A DNA stretch of 64,000 bases from Streptomyces sp. AC512_CC834. GTDB taxonomy: Bacteria; Actinomycetota; Actinomycetes; Streptomycetales; Streptomycetaceae. A program made the position numbers and the translations under genes. The notes under the pieces were generated by a model that saw only the letters and a program-made list of their open reading frames with translations, made no database searches and was not told where the DNA came from. Below are positions 41,261-49,419 of the stretch, piece after piece. Location: positions 641,882 through 705,881 of the forward strand of contig NZ_JAGMUO010000097.1 of assembly GCF_019049325.1 (NCBI RefSeq), in the 5' to 3' direction. Every line of letters begins with the position of its first letter. Position 1 is the first letter of the stretch.

Positions 41261-41314
41261 GGGAAGAGTGCGGTGCGCTAGGGTCGGCGGAAGATCGAGG
41301 AACGGAGGGCCCGG

Positions 41315-42094
41315 ATGTCGCGCGACGCCCGCTGGAAGGCGCTGCTGGAACTGCTCGTCGAGCGCGGCCGGCTGGACGTCGAGGAGGCGGCCACCGAGCT
41401 GGAGGTCTCCGCCGCGACGATCCGCCGTGACTTCGACCGGCTCGCCGAACAGCAGATGCTCGTACGCACGCGCGGTGGTGCGGTCGTGCACGGGGTGTCG
41501 TACGAACTGCCACTGCGCTACAAGTCCGCCCGCCGCGCCTCGGAGAAGCAGCGGATCGCACACGCGGTGGCCGCACTGGTGGCGCCCGGCGAGGCGGTGG
41601 GGCTGACCGGGGGCACGACCACCACGGAAGTCGCGCGCGCCCTGGCCGTGCGCGCCGACCTGGCTTCCGGCACCCCCGCGCTGACCGTGGTCACCAACGC
41701 ACTCAACATCGCCAACGAGCTGGCCGTCCGGCCGCAGTTCAAGATCGTGGTGACCGGCGGTGTGGCGCGGGCACAGTCCTACGAGCTGATCGGACCGCTC
41801 GCGGACGGGGTGTTGGGCCAGGTGACCCTCGACGTCGCGGTGCTGGGTGTCGTCGCCGTCGACGTGGCGCACGGTGCCGCGGCCCACGACGAGGCGGAGG
41901 CCGCGATCAACCGGATGCTGTGCGAACGCGCCGAGCGCGTGGTCGTGGCCGCCGACTCCAGCAAGCTGGGCCGACGGGCGTTCGCCCGGATCTGCGCGAC
42001 CGAGTCGGTCGACACACTGGTCACGGACGGCGCGGCCGACCCGGAGCTGGTACGGCAGTTCGAGGAGGCCGGGGTCCGGGTCGTCACGGCCTGA
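41315..42094 (+). CDS. DeoR/AgaR-family transcriptional regulator
   Basis: 259 aa. Helix-turn-helix: VEEAATELEVSAATIRRDFD, then LVRTRGGAVVHG. The DeoRC domain has GLTGGTTTTEVARAL and VVVAADSSKLGRRAFARI, the sugar-phosphate pocket. It is divergent from the SIS and aldolase genes with repeat operators between, so it most likely represses them and is relieved by an amino-sugar phosphate. Confidence 0.9.
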   Translation: MSRDARWKALLELLVERGRLDVEEAATELEVSAATIRRDFDRLAEQQMLVRTRGGAVVHGVSYELPLRYKSARRASEKQRIAHAVAALVAPGEAVGLTGGTTTTEVARALAVRADLASGTPALTVVTNALNIANELAVRPQFKIVVTGGVARAQSYELIGPLADGVLGQVTLDVAVLGVVAVDVAHGAAAHDEAEAAINRMLCERAERVVVAADSSKLGRRAFARICATESVDTLVTDGAADPELVRQFEEAGVRVVTA

Positions 42095-42146
42095 GGAGTC
42101 CCCCGTCGGCCCGCCGGTCGTGAGCGGCCGCGGCCGTCAGTGCCGG

Positions 42147-42182
42147 TACCTGTGTCCGCGTCTGTACCTGTGTCCGCGTCTG
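42147..42182. repeat. 18-bp direct repeat, two perfect copies
   Basis: TACCTGTGTCCGCGTCTG at 42147-42164 is repeated exactly at 42165-42182, in the 94-base gap between the converging DeoR and secreted-protein genes. I see no clear hairpin here, so the transcripts may run into each other. Confidence 0.85.
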
Positions 42183-42188
42183 TGCTCG

Positions 42189-43175
42189 TCAGTGCCCGTG
42201 CCCGGCGGTGTGCTCCGTCGTGGTGGTCGGGTCCGGCTCCTGCGGACCCGACGCCGATCCGGCCCGTACGGTGAACGCCGCCGTGTGGACCTCGCCCTGG
42301 TGCCGGAAGTCCAGGAAGAGCCGGTAGGTGCCGTCGCTCGGTGCGGTGGCCGTGAAGGAGATCCCCGGGCCGGGTTTCGTGGTGCCGTCGCCGGGTTCGC
42401 CGTTCGGGTGGACGTGGAGGTAGGCGAGGTCGCCGGCGCGCAGGGCGACGAGGTGGCCGTAGGCGCCCAGGTAGGGCTGGAGGTCGTTGACGGGTTCGCC
42501 GTCGCGGAACACCTTCAGCTTCAGCTCGCTCGCCTTGCCCGCACGCAGGGAACCGGCGAGTTCGACCTGGTAGCCGTCGGTCCGGGCGGTGTCGTTCGGG
42601 GCCGGCAGCCGCGCGGGCTCGTAGTGGCCCGAGGCGGCCAGGTCGGCGCCGAGGGTGAGGTTCTCCGCGCCCTTGTGCGCCGGGGTGAAGTCGGCGAAGA
42701 CACGGTAGCCGCCCGCCTCGGGCAGGTCGACGGGGGTGCTCCAGGTGCCGTCGGCGGCGCGGACGGGATGCAGGTGGCGGAAGGTGACCAGGTCGCGTGA
42801 GGCCACGATGAGGTGGAGTTCCTTGTCGTGCTCGCGCTGGTACGCGGTGACGGCCCCGCCGCTCGCGTCCCGGACGGTGAAGCGCAGTTCGGAGCGCTGA
42901 CCGGCGGTGACGCGTGGGGTGGCGAGGTCGAGGGTGTAACCGCTCTCGGAGATCCGCAGGCCGCCGGCCGGCGCGCTCCCGTGTCCCCCGTGACCGTCGC
43001 CCCCGTCCGGCCGCGCCGATGGCTCGCCGGGCTCGTCGTGCTCGCCATGGTCGTCGTAGGGGGCGGGCTCGCTCCCCGCGACGATCGGGTCCACGCCGCT
43101 GCCGACTCCGTAGGCGGTGCCGAAGGTCGCGGCCAGCGCCGCCGCGAACGCGGTGATCCTCAGTCCGGTGTGCAT
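42189..43175 (-). CDS. Secreted His-rich protein of the copper locus
   Basis: 328 aa. An N-terminal signal or anchor (LRITAFAAALAATFGTAYGV) is followed by an acidic His-rich linker (DDHGEHDEPG, GGDGHGGHG). Two or three beta-sandwich-like segments follow (ELHLIVASRDLVTFRHLHPV, AYLHVHPNGEPG), and the C-terminus is TEHTAGHGH. The paired H-L-H motifs and terminal His residues suggest metal binding outside the membrane. It is divergent from copZ-copA with CsoR-like sites between. Family function unknown; a copper-binding or buffering role is inferred. Confidence 0.8.
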   Translation of the reverse strand: MHTGLRITAFAAALAATFGTAYGVGSGVDPIVAGSEPAPYDDHGEHDEPGEPSARPDGGDGHGGHGSAPAGGLRISESGYTLDLATPRVTAGQRSELRFTVRDASGGAVTAYQREHDKELHLIVASRDLVTFRHLHPVRAADGTWSTPVDLPEAGGYRVFADFTPAHKGAENLTLGADLAASGHYEPARLPAPNDTARTDGYQVELAGSLRAGKASELKLKVFRDGEPVNDLQPYLGAYGHLVALRAGDLAYLHVHPNGEPGDGTTKPGPGISFTATAPSDGTYRLFLDFRHQGEVHTAAFTVRAGSASGPQEPDPTTTTEHTAGHGH

Positions 43176-43264
43176 GGCGGTCGTCTCCTCGGGTTCCGTG
43201 TCTCCGGCTCTCCGTGTCTCCGTGTCTCCGGCTCACTCGGAGGCCTCTCTCGTGCGCTTCACCA

Positions 43265-43363
43265 TACCCCTGGGGGGTACTGAGTCAAGCGCTGGGAGCA
43301 CTTGCTTTGGGTACCCCCCAGCGGTATACATGACCCCGGGGAGACAGATACCCCCACCCCGTA
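43265..43363. promoter_or_regulatory. Three CsoR-like 15-bp sites
   Basis: TACCCCTGGGGGGTA (43265-43279), TACCCCCCAGCGGTA (43312-43326) and TACCCCCACCCCGTA (43349-43363). All are 15 bases with TACC and GGTA/GTA ends; the first is the best dyad. CsoR copper repressors bind C-tract/G-tract pseudo-palindromes of this kind. Site 1 serves the His-rich gene, sites 2-3 precede copZ. The csoR gene itself is not in the window. Confidence 0.65.
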
Positions 43364-43391
43364 TACGTCGGACTGCCTCCTGGAGGAAGCC

Positions 43392-43637
43392 ATGCCCTCG
43401 AACGTCACCACTCCCGGCATCACCCCCGTCACCGCCACCTACGCCGTCGCCGGTATGAGCTGCGGTCACTGCGCGGCGACGCTCACCCGGGTGATCGGCG
43501 AGCTGGACGGTGTCACCGGTGTCGACGTCGAGCTCGCCACCGGCCGGGTCACCGTCAGCGCCACCGCCGAGCCGGACGACGCCGCGATCGCCGAGGTGGT
43601 CGACGAGGCCGGTTACGAACTGACCGGCCGCGTCTGA
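43392..43637 (+). CDS. copZ: Copper chaperone CopZ
   Basis: 81 aa from ATG 43392, with GGAGG five bases upstream. A single heavy-metal-associated domain with the Cu(I) motif GMSCGHC. It carries Cu(I) in the cytoplasm to the CopA pump encoded 77 bases downstream. The long upstream frame is not coding; this start leaves an 11-residue leader before the domain. Confidence 0.93.
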   Translation: MPSNVTTPGITPVTATYAVAGMSCGHCAATLTRVIGELDGVTGVDVELATGRVTVSATAEPDDAAIAEVVDEAGYELTGRV

Positions 43638-43714
43638 CCGGCCCGCACTCCCCCGCCGCAGCGCCGGGGCCCGCCCGCCGGGTCCCGGCCGACGACCCCG
43701 CATCAGGAGCAGCC

Positions 43715-45979
43715 ATGACCACCAGTACGACCAGCGCGCCCGCCGAGGTGGAACTCGCCATCGGCGGCATGACCTGCGCCTCGTGCGCCGCCCGGGTCGA
43801 GAAGAAGCTCAACCGGATGGACGGGGTCACCGCCACCGTCAACTACGCGACGGAGAAGGCCAGGGTCCACTACGCCGGTGACGTTTCCGTCCCGGAGCTG
43901 ATCGCCACGGTCGAGGCCACCGGCTACACCGCCCGCGAACCCGAGCCGGTCCGGGCCGAGCCCGCGCCCGGCGCGGAGCCCACCGACGCCGCCGACGAAC
44001 TGCGGCCGCTCCGGCAGCGGCTGGTCACGGCCGTGGTGCTGGCCGTCCCCGTCATCGCGATGGCGATGGTGCCTGCGCTGCAGTTCGAGTACTGGCAGTG
44101 GCTGTCGCTGACCCTCGCGGCGCCCGTCGTGACGTACGCGGCCTGGCCCTTCCACCGGGCCGCCCTCACCAACGCCCGGCACGGCGCGGCCACCATGGAC
44201 ACCCTGATCTCGGTCGGCACGTCGGCGGCGTTCCTGTGGTCGCTGTGGGCACTGTTCCTCGGCACTGCGGGGACCCCCGGCATGACCCACCCCTTCGAGC
44301 TGACCGTCGCCCGCAGTGACGGCTCCGGAAACATCTACCTGGAGGCCGCGGCGGGCGTGACGGCCTTCATCCTCGCCGGGCGCTATTTCGAGGCGCGCTC
44401 CAAGCGCAAGGCCGGTGCCGCGCTGACGGCCCTCCTGGAACTGGGCGCCAAGGACGTGACCGTGGTGCGCGGTGGCCGTGAGGAGCGGATCCCGGTCGGC
44501 GAACTGGCCGCCGGGGACCGCTTCCTGGTCCGGCCCGGGGAGAAGATCGCCACCGACGGCACGGTCGTCGAGGGCACCTCGGCCGTCGACGCGTCGATGC
44601 TCACCGGCGAGTCGGTGCCGGTCGAGGTCGGCGTGGGCGACGGGGTCACCGGGGCAACACTGAACGCGGGTGGCCGGCTGGTGGTCGAGGCGACGCGGGT
44701 CGGCGCGGACACGCAACTGGCCCGGATGGCGCAACTGGTCGAGGACGCGCAGAACGGCAAGGCCGCCGCCCAGCGGCTCGCCGACCGCGTCTCCGGAGTC
44801 TTCGTCCCCGTCGTCATCGCCCTGGCGCTGGCCACCCTCGGCTTCTGGATCGGCAACGGCTCCGGACCGACCGCCGCGTTCACCGCCGCCGTGGCCGTAC
44901 TGATCATCGCCTGCCCCTGCGCCCTGGGCCTCGCCACCCCGACCGCGCTGATGGTCGGCACCGGGCGCGGTGCCCAGCTCGGCATCCTCATCAAGGGCCC
45001 CGAGGTCCTGGAGTCCACCCGCAAGGTCGACACCGTCGTCCTCGACAAGACCGGCACCGTCACCACCGGCCGCATGACCCTGCTCGCCGTGCACTGCGCC
45101 GACGGCACCGAGGAGACGGACGTACTGCGCCTGGCCGGGGCGTTGGAGCACTCCTCGGAGCACCCGATCGCCCGGGCCGTCGCACAGGGGGCGCTGGAGA
45201 GGCTCGGCGGCACGCTGCCCGCCCCCGAGGACTTCGCCAACGTCCCGGGGCTGGGTGTGCAGGGTGTCGTCGACGGCCACGCGGTCCTGGTCGGGCGCGA
45301 GCGGCTGCTCTCCGAGTGGGCGATGGACCTTCCGGCGGACCTGGCCCGCGCCAAGTCCGAGGCGGAGAGGGCCGGCCGGACCGCGATCGCCGTGGCCTGG
45401 GACGGCGAGGCGCGGGCGGTCCTGGAGGTCGCCGACGCGGTGAAGGAGTCCAGCCCCGAGGCGGTCGCCCGGCTGCGCGCCCTGGGCCTGACCCCGATAC
45501 TGCTGACCGGAGACAACCAGGCGGTGGCCGCCTCCGTCGCCCGCGAAGTGGGCATCGACCCCGAGCACGTCGTCGCCGAGGTGCTGCCGCAGGACAAGGT
45601 CGACGTCGTCAAGCGCCTCCAGGGCGAGGGGCGTTCGGTCGCGATGGTCGGCGACGGCGTCAACGACGCCGCCGCGCTGGCCCAGGCCGACCTCGGGCTC
45701 GCCATGGGCACCGGCACCGACGCGGCCATCGAAGCAGGCGACCTCACCCTCGTCCGCGGCGACCTGCGCGCCGCCGCCGACGCCATCCGGCTGGCCCGCA
45801 AGACGCTCGGCACCATCAAGTCCAACCTGTTCTGGGCCTTCGCCTACAACGTCGCCGCGCTCCCACTCGCCGCGGCCGGACTCCTCAACCCGATGATCGC
45901 CGGGGCGGCCATGGCCTTCTCCTCCGTCTTCGTCGTCGGCAACTCCCTGCGGCTGCGGTCCTTCCGGGCGGCGGACTGA
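43715..45979 (+). CDS. copA: Copper-exporting P1B-type ATPase CopA
   Basis: 754 aa from ATG 43715, with AGGAGC upstream. An N-terminal metal-binding domain has GMTCASC (Cys21, Cys24). The membrane metal motif CPC is at residues 400-402 (IACPCALGLATPTA). Phosphorylation site DKTGT has Asp444, with actuator LTGESVPVE and hinge VGDGVNDAAALA. The C-terminal helices carry the YN and MAFSSVFVVGNSLRL residues of Cu(I)-ATPases. It pumps Cu(I) out at ATP cost. Confidence 0.96.
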   Translation: MTTSTTSAPAEVELAIGGMTCASCAARVEKKLNRMDGVTATVNYATEKARVHYAGDVSVPELIATVEATGYTAREPEPVRAEPAPGAEPTDAADELRPLRQRLVTAVVLAVPVIAMAMVPALQFEYWQWLSLTLAAPVVTYAAWPFHRAALTNARHGAATMDTLISVGTSAAFLWSLWALFLGTAGTPGMTHPFELTVARSDGSGNIYLEAAAGVTAFILAGRYFEARSKRKAGAALTALLELGAKDVTVVRGGREERIPVGELAAGDRFLVRPGEKIATDGTVVEGTSAVDASMLTGESVPVEVGVGDGVTGATLNAGGRLVVEATRVGADTQLARMAQLVEDAQNGKAAAQRLADRVSGVFVPVVIALALATLGFWIGNGSGPTAAFTAAVAVLIIACPCALGLATPTALMVGTGRGAQLGILIKGPEVLESTRKVDTVVLDKTGTVTTGRMTLLAVHCADGTEETDVLRLAGALEHSSEHPIARAVAQGALERLGGTLPAPEDFANVPGLGVQGVVDGHAVLVGRERLLSEWAMDLPADLARAKSEAERAGRTAIAVAWDGEARAVLEVADAVKESSPEAVARLRALGLTPILLTGDNQAVAASVAREVGIDPEHVVAEVLPQDKVDVVKRLQGEGRSVAMVGDGVNDAAALAQADLGLAMGTGTDAAIEAGDLTLVRGDLRAAADAIRLARKTLGTIKSNLFWAFAYNVAALPLAAAGLLNPMIAGAAMAFSSVFVVGNSLRLRSFRAAD

Positions 45980-45991
45980 CCGGCCACCACA

Positions 45992-46040
45992 CCGGCGAGC
46001 CGCCGGCCGGCTCCACACGGGCCGGCCGGCGGCTCGCCGG
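45992..46040 (+). terminator. 20-bp perfect-stem terminator after copA
   Basis: Bases 45992-46011 and 46021-46040 are exact reverse complements over 20 bases with a nine-base loop, 12 bases after the copA stop. This is one of the strongest hairpins in the window and separates copA from the PAP2 gene. It has no T-tract. Confidence 0.85.
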
Positions 46041-46184
46041 CGCGTGCCCCCGGCCGGCCCGCGGCGCAGGGCGCCGCCATGCCCCTCCCCCTCCCACCGT
46101 CCCCCGGACGGGCCCCGTCCACGCGCCGCCGGGAACGATGGCGACCAGGATGGTTCGGGTCCCCTCCCCGCGGAGCAGGAGCCC

Positions 46185-46865
46185 ATGGCCGAACCGACCG
46201 ACGCCGACGCCGACGCCGACGGCGACACCGGCGGCCCGCTCACGCCGGCTCCCGGTCCGGTCAGTGCGCGCAGGCGGGCCGTCGACGCCGTGCTCGGGGA
46301 GCTGCGTGCCGTGTACGGCGCGCTGTACGCGGCGGTGGCCGCCACGTCCACACCCACGCTCGACCGGGCGCTGCGGCGCCTGTCCCACGCCGCGGACCAT
46401 TCGAAGGTGTCGTTCGGGATCGCCGCCGCGTTCGCCCTGGGCGGCGGACGGCCGCGCCGGGCGGCCCTCGTCGGTCTGGGGGCGGTCGCCGTGGCGTCGG
46501 CCTCGACGAATCTGCTGGGCAAGCGTTTGGTGCACAAGGCCCGGCCGGACCGGGAGGCGGCACGGGTGACGACGGACCGGTATGTGCCGATGCCCGCGTC
46601 GGCGTCGTTCCCGTCGGGGCACACGGCCGCGGCGGTCGCGTTCGCCACGGCCGTCGGAGTCGTCCTGCCCGAGGCCGCGGTCCCGCTCGGCGCGCTGGCG
46701 GGCGCCGTCGGCTACTCCCGGGTCCACACCGGCGTGCACTATCCCGGTGATGTGGCCGCGGGCGCCGTCCTGGGCATCGCCAGTGCGGCCGTCGCGCTGA
46801 CGGCGGCGGCGGCCGTTCCCCCGCTCCGCCGGCCCGGGTACCGGCGAAGCGACTGTCGCGAGTGA
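46185..46865 (+). CDS. PAP2-superfamily membrane phosphatase
   Basis: 226 aa from ATG 46185, AGGAG three to four bases upstream. The phosphatase motifs are KRLVHKARP (KxxxxxxRP), SFPSGHT (PSGH) and SRVHTGVHYPGD (SRxxxxxHxxxD). Five or so membrane helices. It starts with an acidic Asp/Ala repeat (DADADADGD). Substrates are lipid phosphates such as phosphatidic acid or undecaprenyl diphosphate. Convergent with the phospholipase gene, 11 bases apart. Confidence 0.9.
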   Translation: MAEPTDADADADGDTGGPLTPAPGPVSARRRAVDAVLGELRAVYGALYAAVAATSTPTLDRALRRLSHAADHSKVSFGIAAAFALGGGRPRRAALVGLGAVAVASASTNLLGKRLVHKARPDREAARVTTDRYVPMPASASFPSGHTAAAVAFATAVGVVLPEAAVPLGALAGAVGYSRVHTGVHYPGDVAAGAVLGIASAAVALTAAAAVPPLRRPGYRRSDCRE

Positions 46866-46876
46866 GGTCGGGCCCG

Positions 46877-47341
46877 TCAGCCGAACACCTTCACGGCCTG
46901 GTAGTACGTCCACGCCGTGCTGTTGCAGGCGGCCTTGGTGGCGCCGCCGTAGCGGGCGCAGACACGCTTGAGATCCTCGTAGAAGGCGCTGTCGACACGG
47001 GACTTGTTGGCACTGAAGGTGCCCGCGTCCTTGTAGTTTCGGTAGCCGAAGTCGTGCCGTGCGCAGGAGGTGCTGAAGGGGAAGCCGAAGGGGTTGTCCG
47101 GCGAGGAGGAGCAGTAGTCGGTGGTCCAGTCGAACCCGTAGGCGCTCCAGGCGGACTGGTTGGCCCGCGCGGCGGTCCAGGAGTTGTAGCTCGACGCGCT
47201 GGTCCGGGTCCAGCTCGCGAGTACCTGCGCTTTGTCGGAGGGAGCGGCGTCGGCGGTCGCGGCGGTGGCGACGACGGTGGTCACGGCCAGGGCCGCGGCG
47301 GTGAGTCCGGTGGTGAGTCCGGTGGCGAGTCTGCGGTGCAT
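46877..47341 (-). CDS. Secreted prokaryotic phospholipase A2
   Basis: 154 aa from ATG 47341; GGAGG is six bases upstream. A Sec signal peptide of about 30 residues ends near ADAAPS. The catalytic His-Asp pair is in SCARHDFGYRNYKD, and four Cys residues suit two disulfides. This matches the small calcium-dependent PLA2 of Streptomyces violaceoruber, which cleaves the sn-2 acyl chain of phospholipids outside the cell. Confidence 0.92.
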   Translation of the reverse strand: MHRRLATGLTTGLTAAALAVTTVVATAATADAAPSDKAQVLASWTRTSASSYNSWTAARANQSAWSAYGFDWTTDYCSSSPDNPFGFPFSTSCARHDFGYRNYKDAGTFSANKSRVDSAFYEDLKRVCARYGGATKAACNSTAWTYYQAVKVFG

Positions 47342-47358
47342 CCCACACCTCCATGAGG

Positions 47359-47383
47359 CTGCGGCCCGCCCCTCGGGCCGCAG
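47359..47383 (-). terminator. Hairpin between oxidoreductase and PLA2 genes
   Basis: CTGCGGCCCG, loop CCCCT, CGGGCCGCAG: a perfect 10-base stem. It lies ~100 bases past the oxidoreductase stop and 18 bases before the PLA2 start, both on the minus strand. It may end the oxidoreductase transcript or form a leader structure next to the PLA2 ribosome site. A 10-base palindrome GATGCGCATC (47398-47407) lies just upstream of it. Confidence 0.5.
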
Positions 47384-47479
47384 GTCCATGTCAAGATGAT
47401 GCGCATCTCAACCACCCGTTCACACCTCCTGCGGCCCAACCTCCCGTTAACACTTCACTCTTGGGCCGACTCGGGACAC

Positions 47480-48595
47480 TTACGCGCGCCCCTCGGGGGC
47501 CCAGTCGGGGTGGTCGCCGTGCATGGCGGGATGGAAGGGGTCGCCGGGAGTGATCTCGCCCGCGAGCACCGGCCGTCCGGTGAACGCCGCCTTGTACACG
47601 GCCGCGGCGAACTCCAGCGTGGCGCGGGCCTCCGGGCCGCTGCCCGCCGGTCGGGCCCCGGCGTCCCAGGCGTCGAGGACGGCACCGAGCTGTGCGGTGT
47701 GGGAGCTGGGCACGTCGGCGTCCTGGATCCGCCAGGCGGCGGCGCGTTCGGGGGCGACGTGCCGGGCCGGGGTGTAGGTCCAGTCGTCGTTGCGGTGCCC
47801 GTACAGGTGGGTCAACTCCACCGTCGCGTCGGCACAGTCGACGCGGACGCGGCTCACCTCGTCCGGGGAGAGCACGCTGTTGACGACGGTGGCGAGGGCG
47901 CCGTTGCCGAAGCGCACCAGGGCGGTGGAGACGTCCTCGCTCTCGGTGTCGTGGACCAGGCGCGACGCCATGGCCCGTATCTCCGCCCAGGGGCCGAGCA
48001 GTTGGAGCAGCAGGTCGTACTGGTGGATGCCGTGGCCCATGGTGGGGCCGCCGCCCTCGGTGGACCAGCGTCCGCGCCACGGCACCGCGTAGTAGGCGGC
48101 GTCGCGGTGCCAGGTCGTCTGGCAGTGGGCGACCAGCGGGGCGCCCAGCTCGCCGCTCGCGATCAGGTCGCGGGCATGCGCGGCACCGGAGCCGTACCGG
48201 TGCTGGAAGACCACGGACGCGTACGCCCCGGACGCCTCCTCGGCCGCGGCGATGTCGTCGTACTCGGCGAGGGACAGACACAGCGGTTTCTCGCACAGCA
48301 CCCAGGCCCCCGCCTTGAGCGCGGCCACCGTCTGCTCCCGGTGCAGGGACGGCGGCGTCCCGATCAGGACGAGGTCGGGCCGTACGGCGTCCAGCATGGT
48401 GTCCATCGACGTGTACCCGGCGACATCGCCGCCCGCCCCGGCGCGGAAGGCGTCGAGCCGCACGCCGTCCACGTCGACGGCGGCGACCAGTTCGGTGCGG
48501 TCGGCGTGGGCGCCGAGAGCGGGCAGGTGGCCGCCGGTGACGATGGCACCGGTACCGACCACGGCGACCCGGCGGCGGGCGGGGCGTGGGGACAT
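47480..48595 (-). CDS. Gfo/Idh/MocA-family oxidoreductase
   Basis: 371 aa. Rossmann motif VAVVGTGAIVTGGHLPAL at the N-terminus, the EKP motif in VLCEKPLCLS (catalytic Lys), and the family's GGGPTMGHGIHQYDLL region with His residues near the active site. It should oxidise or reduce a sugar or cyclitol with NAD(P). A LacI-type palindrome 45 bases upstream suggests sugar control. No transporter or other sugar genes lie next to it. Confidence 0.88.
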   Translation of the reverse strand: MSPRPARRRVAVVGTGAIVTGGHLPALGAHADRTELVAAVDVDGVRLDAFRAGAGGDVAGYTSMDTMLDAVRPDLVLIGTPPSLHREQTVAALKAGAWVLCEKPLCLSLAEYDDIAAAEEASGAYASVVFQHRYGSGAAHARDLIASGELGAPLVAHCQTTWHRDAAYYAVPWRGRWSTEGGGPTMGHGIHQYDLLLQLLGPWAEIRAMASRLVHDTESEDVSTALVRFGNGALATVVNSVLSPDEVSRVRVDCADATVELTHLYGHRNDDWTYTPARHVAPERAAAWRIQDADVPSSHTAQLGAVLDAWDAGARPAGSGPEARATLEFAAAVYKAAFTGRPVLAGEITPGDPFHPAMHGDHPDWAPEGRA

Positions 48596-48639
48596 GCGGT
48601 CCTCCTCGGAGCCGGCGTGCGGCAGGCGCCCGCCGCCTA

Positions 48640-48651
48640 GAAAGCGCTTTC
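48640..48651. promoter_or_regulatory. GAAAGCGCTTTC palindrome, LacI-family operator
   Basis: Perfect 12-base palindrome with the central CG typical of LacI/GalR operators, 45 bases upstream of the oxidoreductase start and 153 bases before the Dps gene. No LacI gene is adjacent; the one at 1519 is 47 kb away. Confidence 0.65.
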
Positions 48652-48803
48652 AACCACGGCGGACGATATGCGGGGAGCGAGGGTCCGGACAACCCCCACC
48701 GTTTGCGGGCTCGGCGCACGGCTGGTCGACTGTCGCGGGGGGAACCGGAGCCGGCGGCGTCGCGCCGGCCCACTCTTCAGTCCTCTCCGGAAGGAGTCCA
48801 GGC

Positions 48804-49406
48804 GTGAGTTCCCCGAAGCCGAAGCCCTCGTCGTCCGCGGAGCACCGGTCGGACGGCAGCCAGCCCTGGCTGCACCAGAAGGGCCGGACCATTCAGGAGT
48901 TCGGCACCGTCAAGCAGTTCCCCGTGGCGCTGACCATGGAGACCCGCCTCTACTCCTGCCAGCGGCTCAACAAGGTCCTGGCGGACACCCGGATCCTGCA
49001 CGATCTGTACAAGAAGTACCACTGGCTGATGCGCGGGGCGACGTTCTACCAACTGCACCTGCTGCTGGACAAGCACGCGGGCGAACAGCTCGAGCTGATC
49101 GACACCGTCGCCGAGCGCGTCCAGACACTCGGCGGTGTCGCGGTCGGCGATCCCCGGCACGTCGCCGAGGTCACCACCGTCCCGCGTCCGCCGGACGGGG
49201 TGGAGGAAGTGCCGTCGATGCTCTCGCGGCTGCTGGAGGCGCACGAGCTGATCCTGACGGACTGCCACGACGCGGCGGCCCGCACCCAGGAGTACGGGGA
49301 CGACGGGACCAACGACCTCCTGGTCTCCGAGGTCGTGCGCACCAACGAACTGCAGGCGTGGTTCGTGGCGGAGCACCTCGTGGACACGCCGCTGGTCCAC
49401 GCCTGA
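48804..49406 (+). CDS. dps: Dps-family DNA-binding ferritin-like protein
   Basis: 200 aa from GTG 48804, with AAGGAG seven bases upstream. A four-helix ferritin-like core: LYKKYHWLMRGATFYQLHLL, then LDKHAGEQLELIDTVAERVQ with the inter-subunit ferroxidase His, Asp and Glu. The N-terminal ~40 residues are a Ser/Lys/Pro-rich tail that could bind DNA, and the C-terminal tail is longer than in E. coli Dps. It stores iron and protects DNA during stress. Thirteen bases before the next gene. Confidence 0.92.
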   Translation: MSSPKPKPSSSAEHRSDGSQPWLHQKGRTIQEFGTVKQFPVALTMETRLYSCQRLNKVLADTRILHDLYKKYHWLMRGATFYQLHLLLDKHAGEQLELIDTVAERVQTLGGVAVGDPRHVAEVTTVPRPPDGVEEVPSMLSRLLEAHELILTDCHDAAARTQEYGDDGTNDLLVSEVVRTNELQAWFVAEHLVDTPLVHA

Positions 49407-49419
49407 CCCCGCGTCGGAC

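Noticed and set aside
42812..43283. Plus-strand frame over the start of the His-rich gene
   Set aside because: Antisense to a gene with a clear signal peptide and operator context; Gly/Arg-rich.
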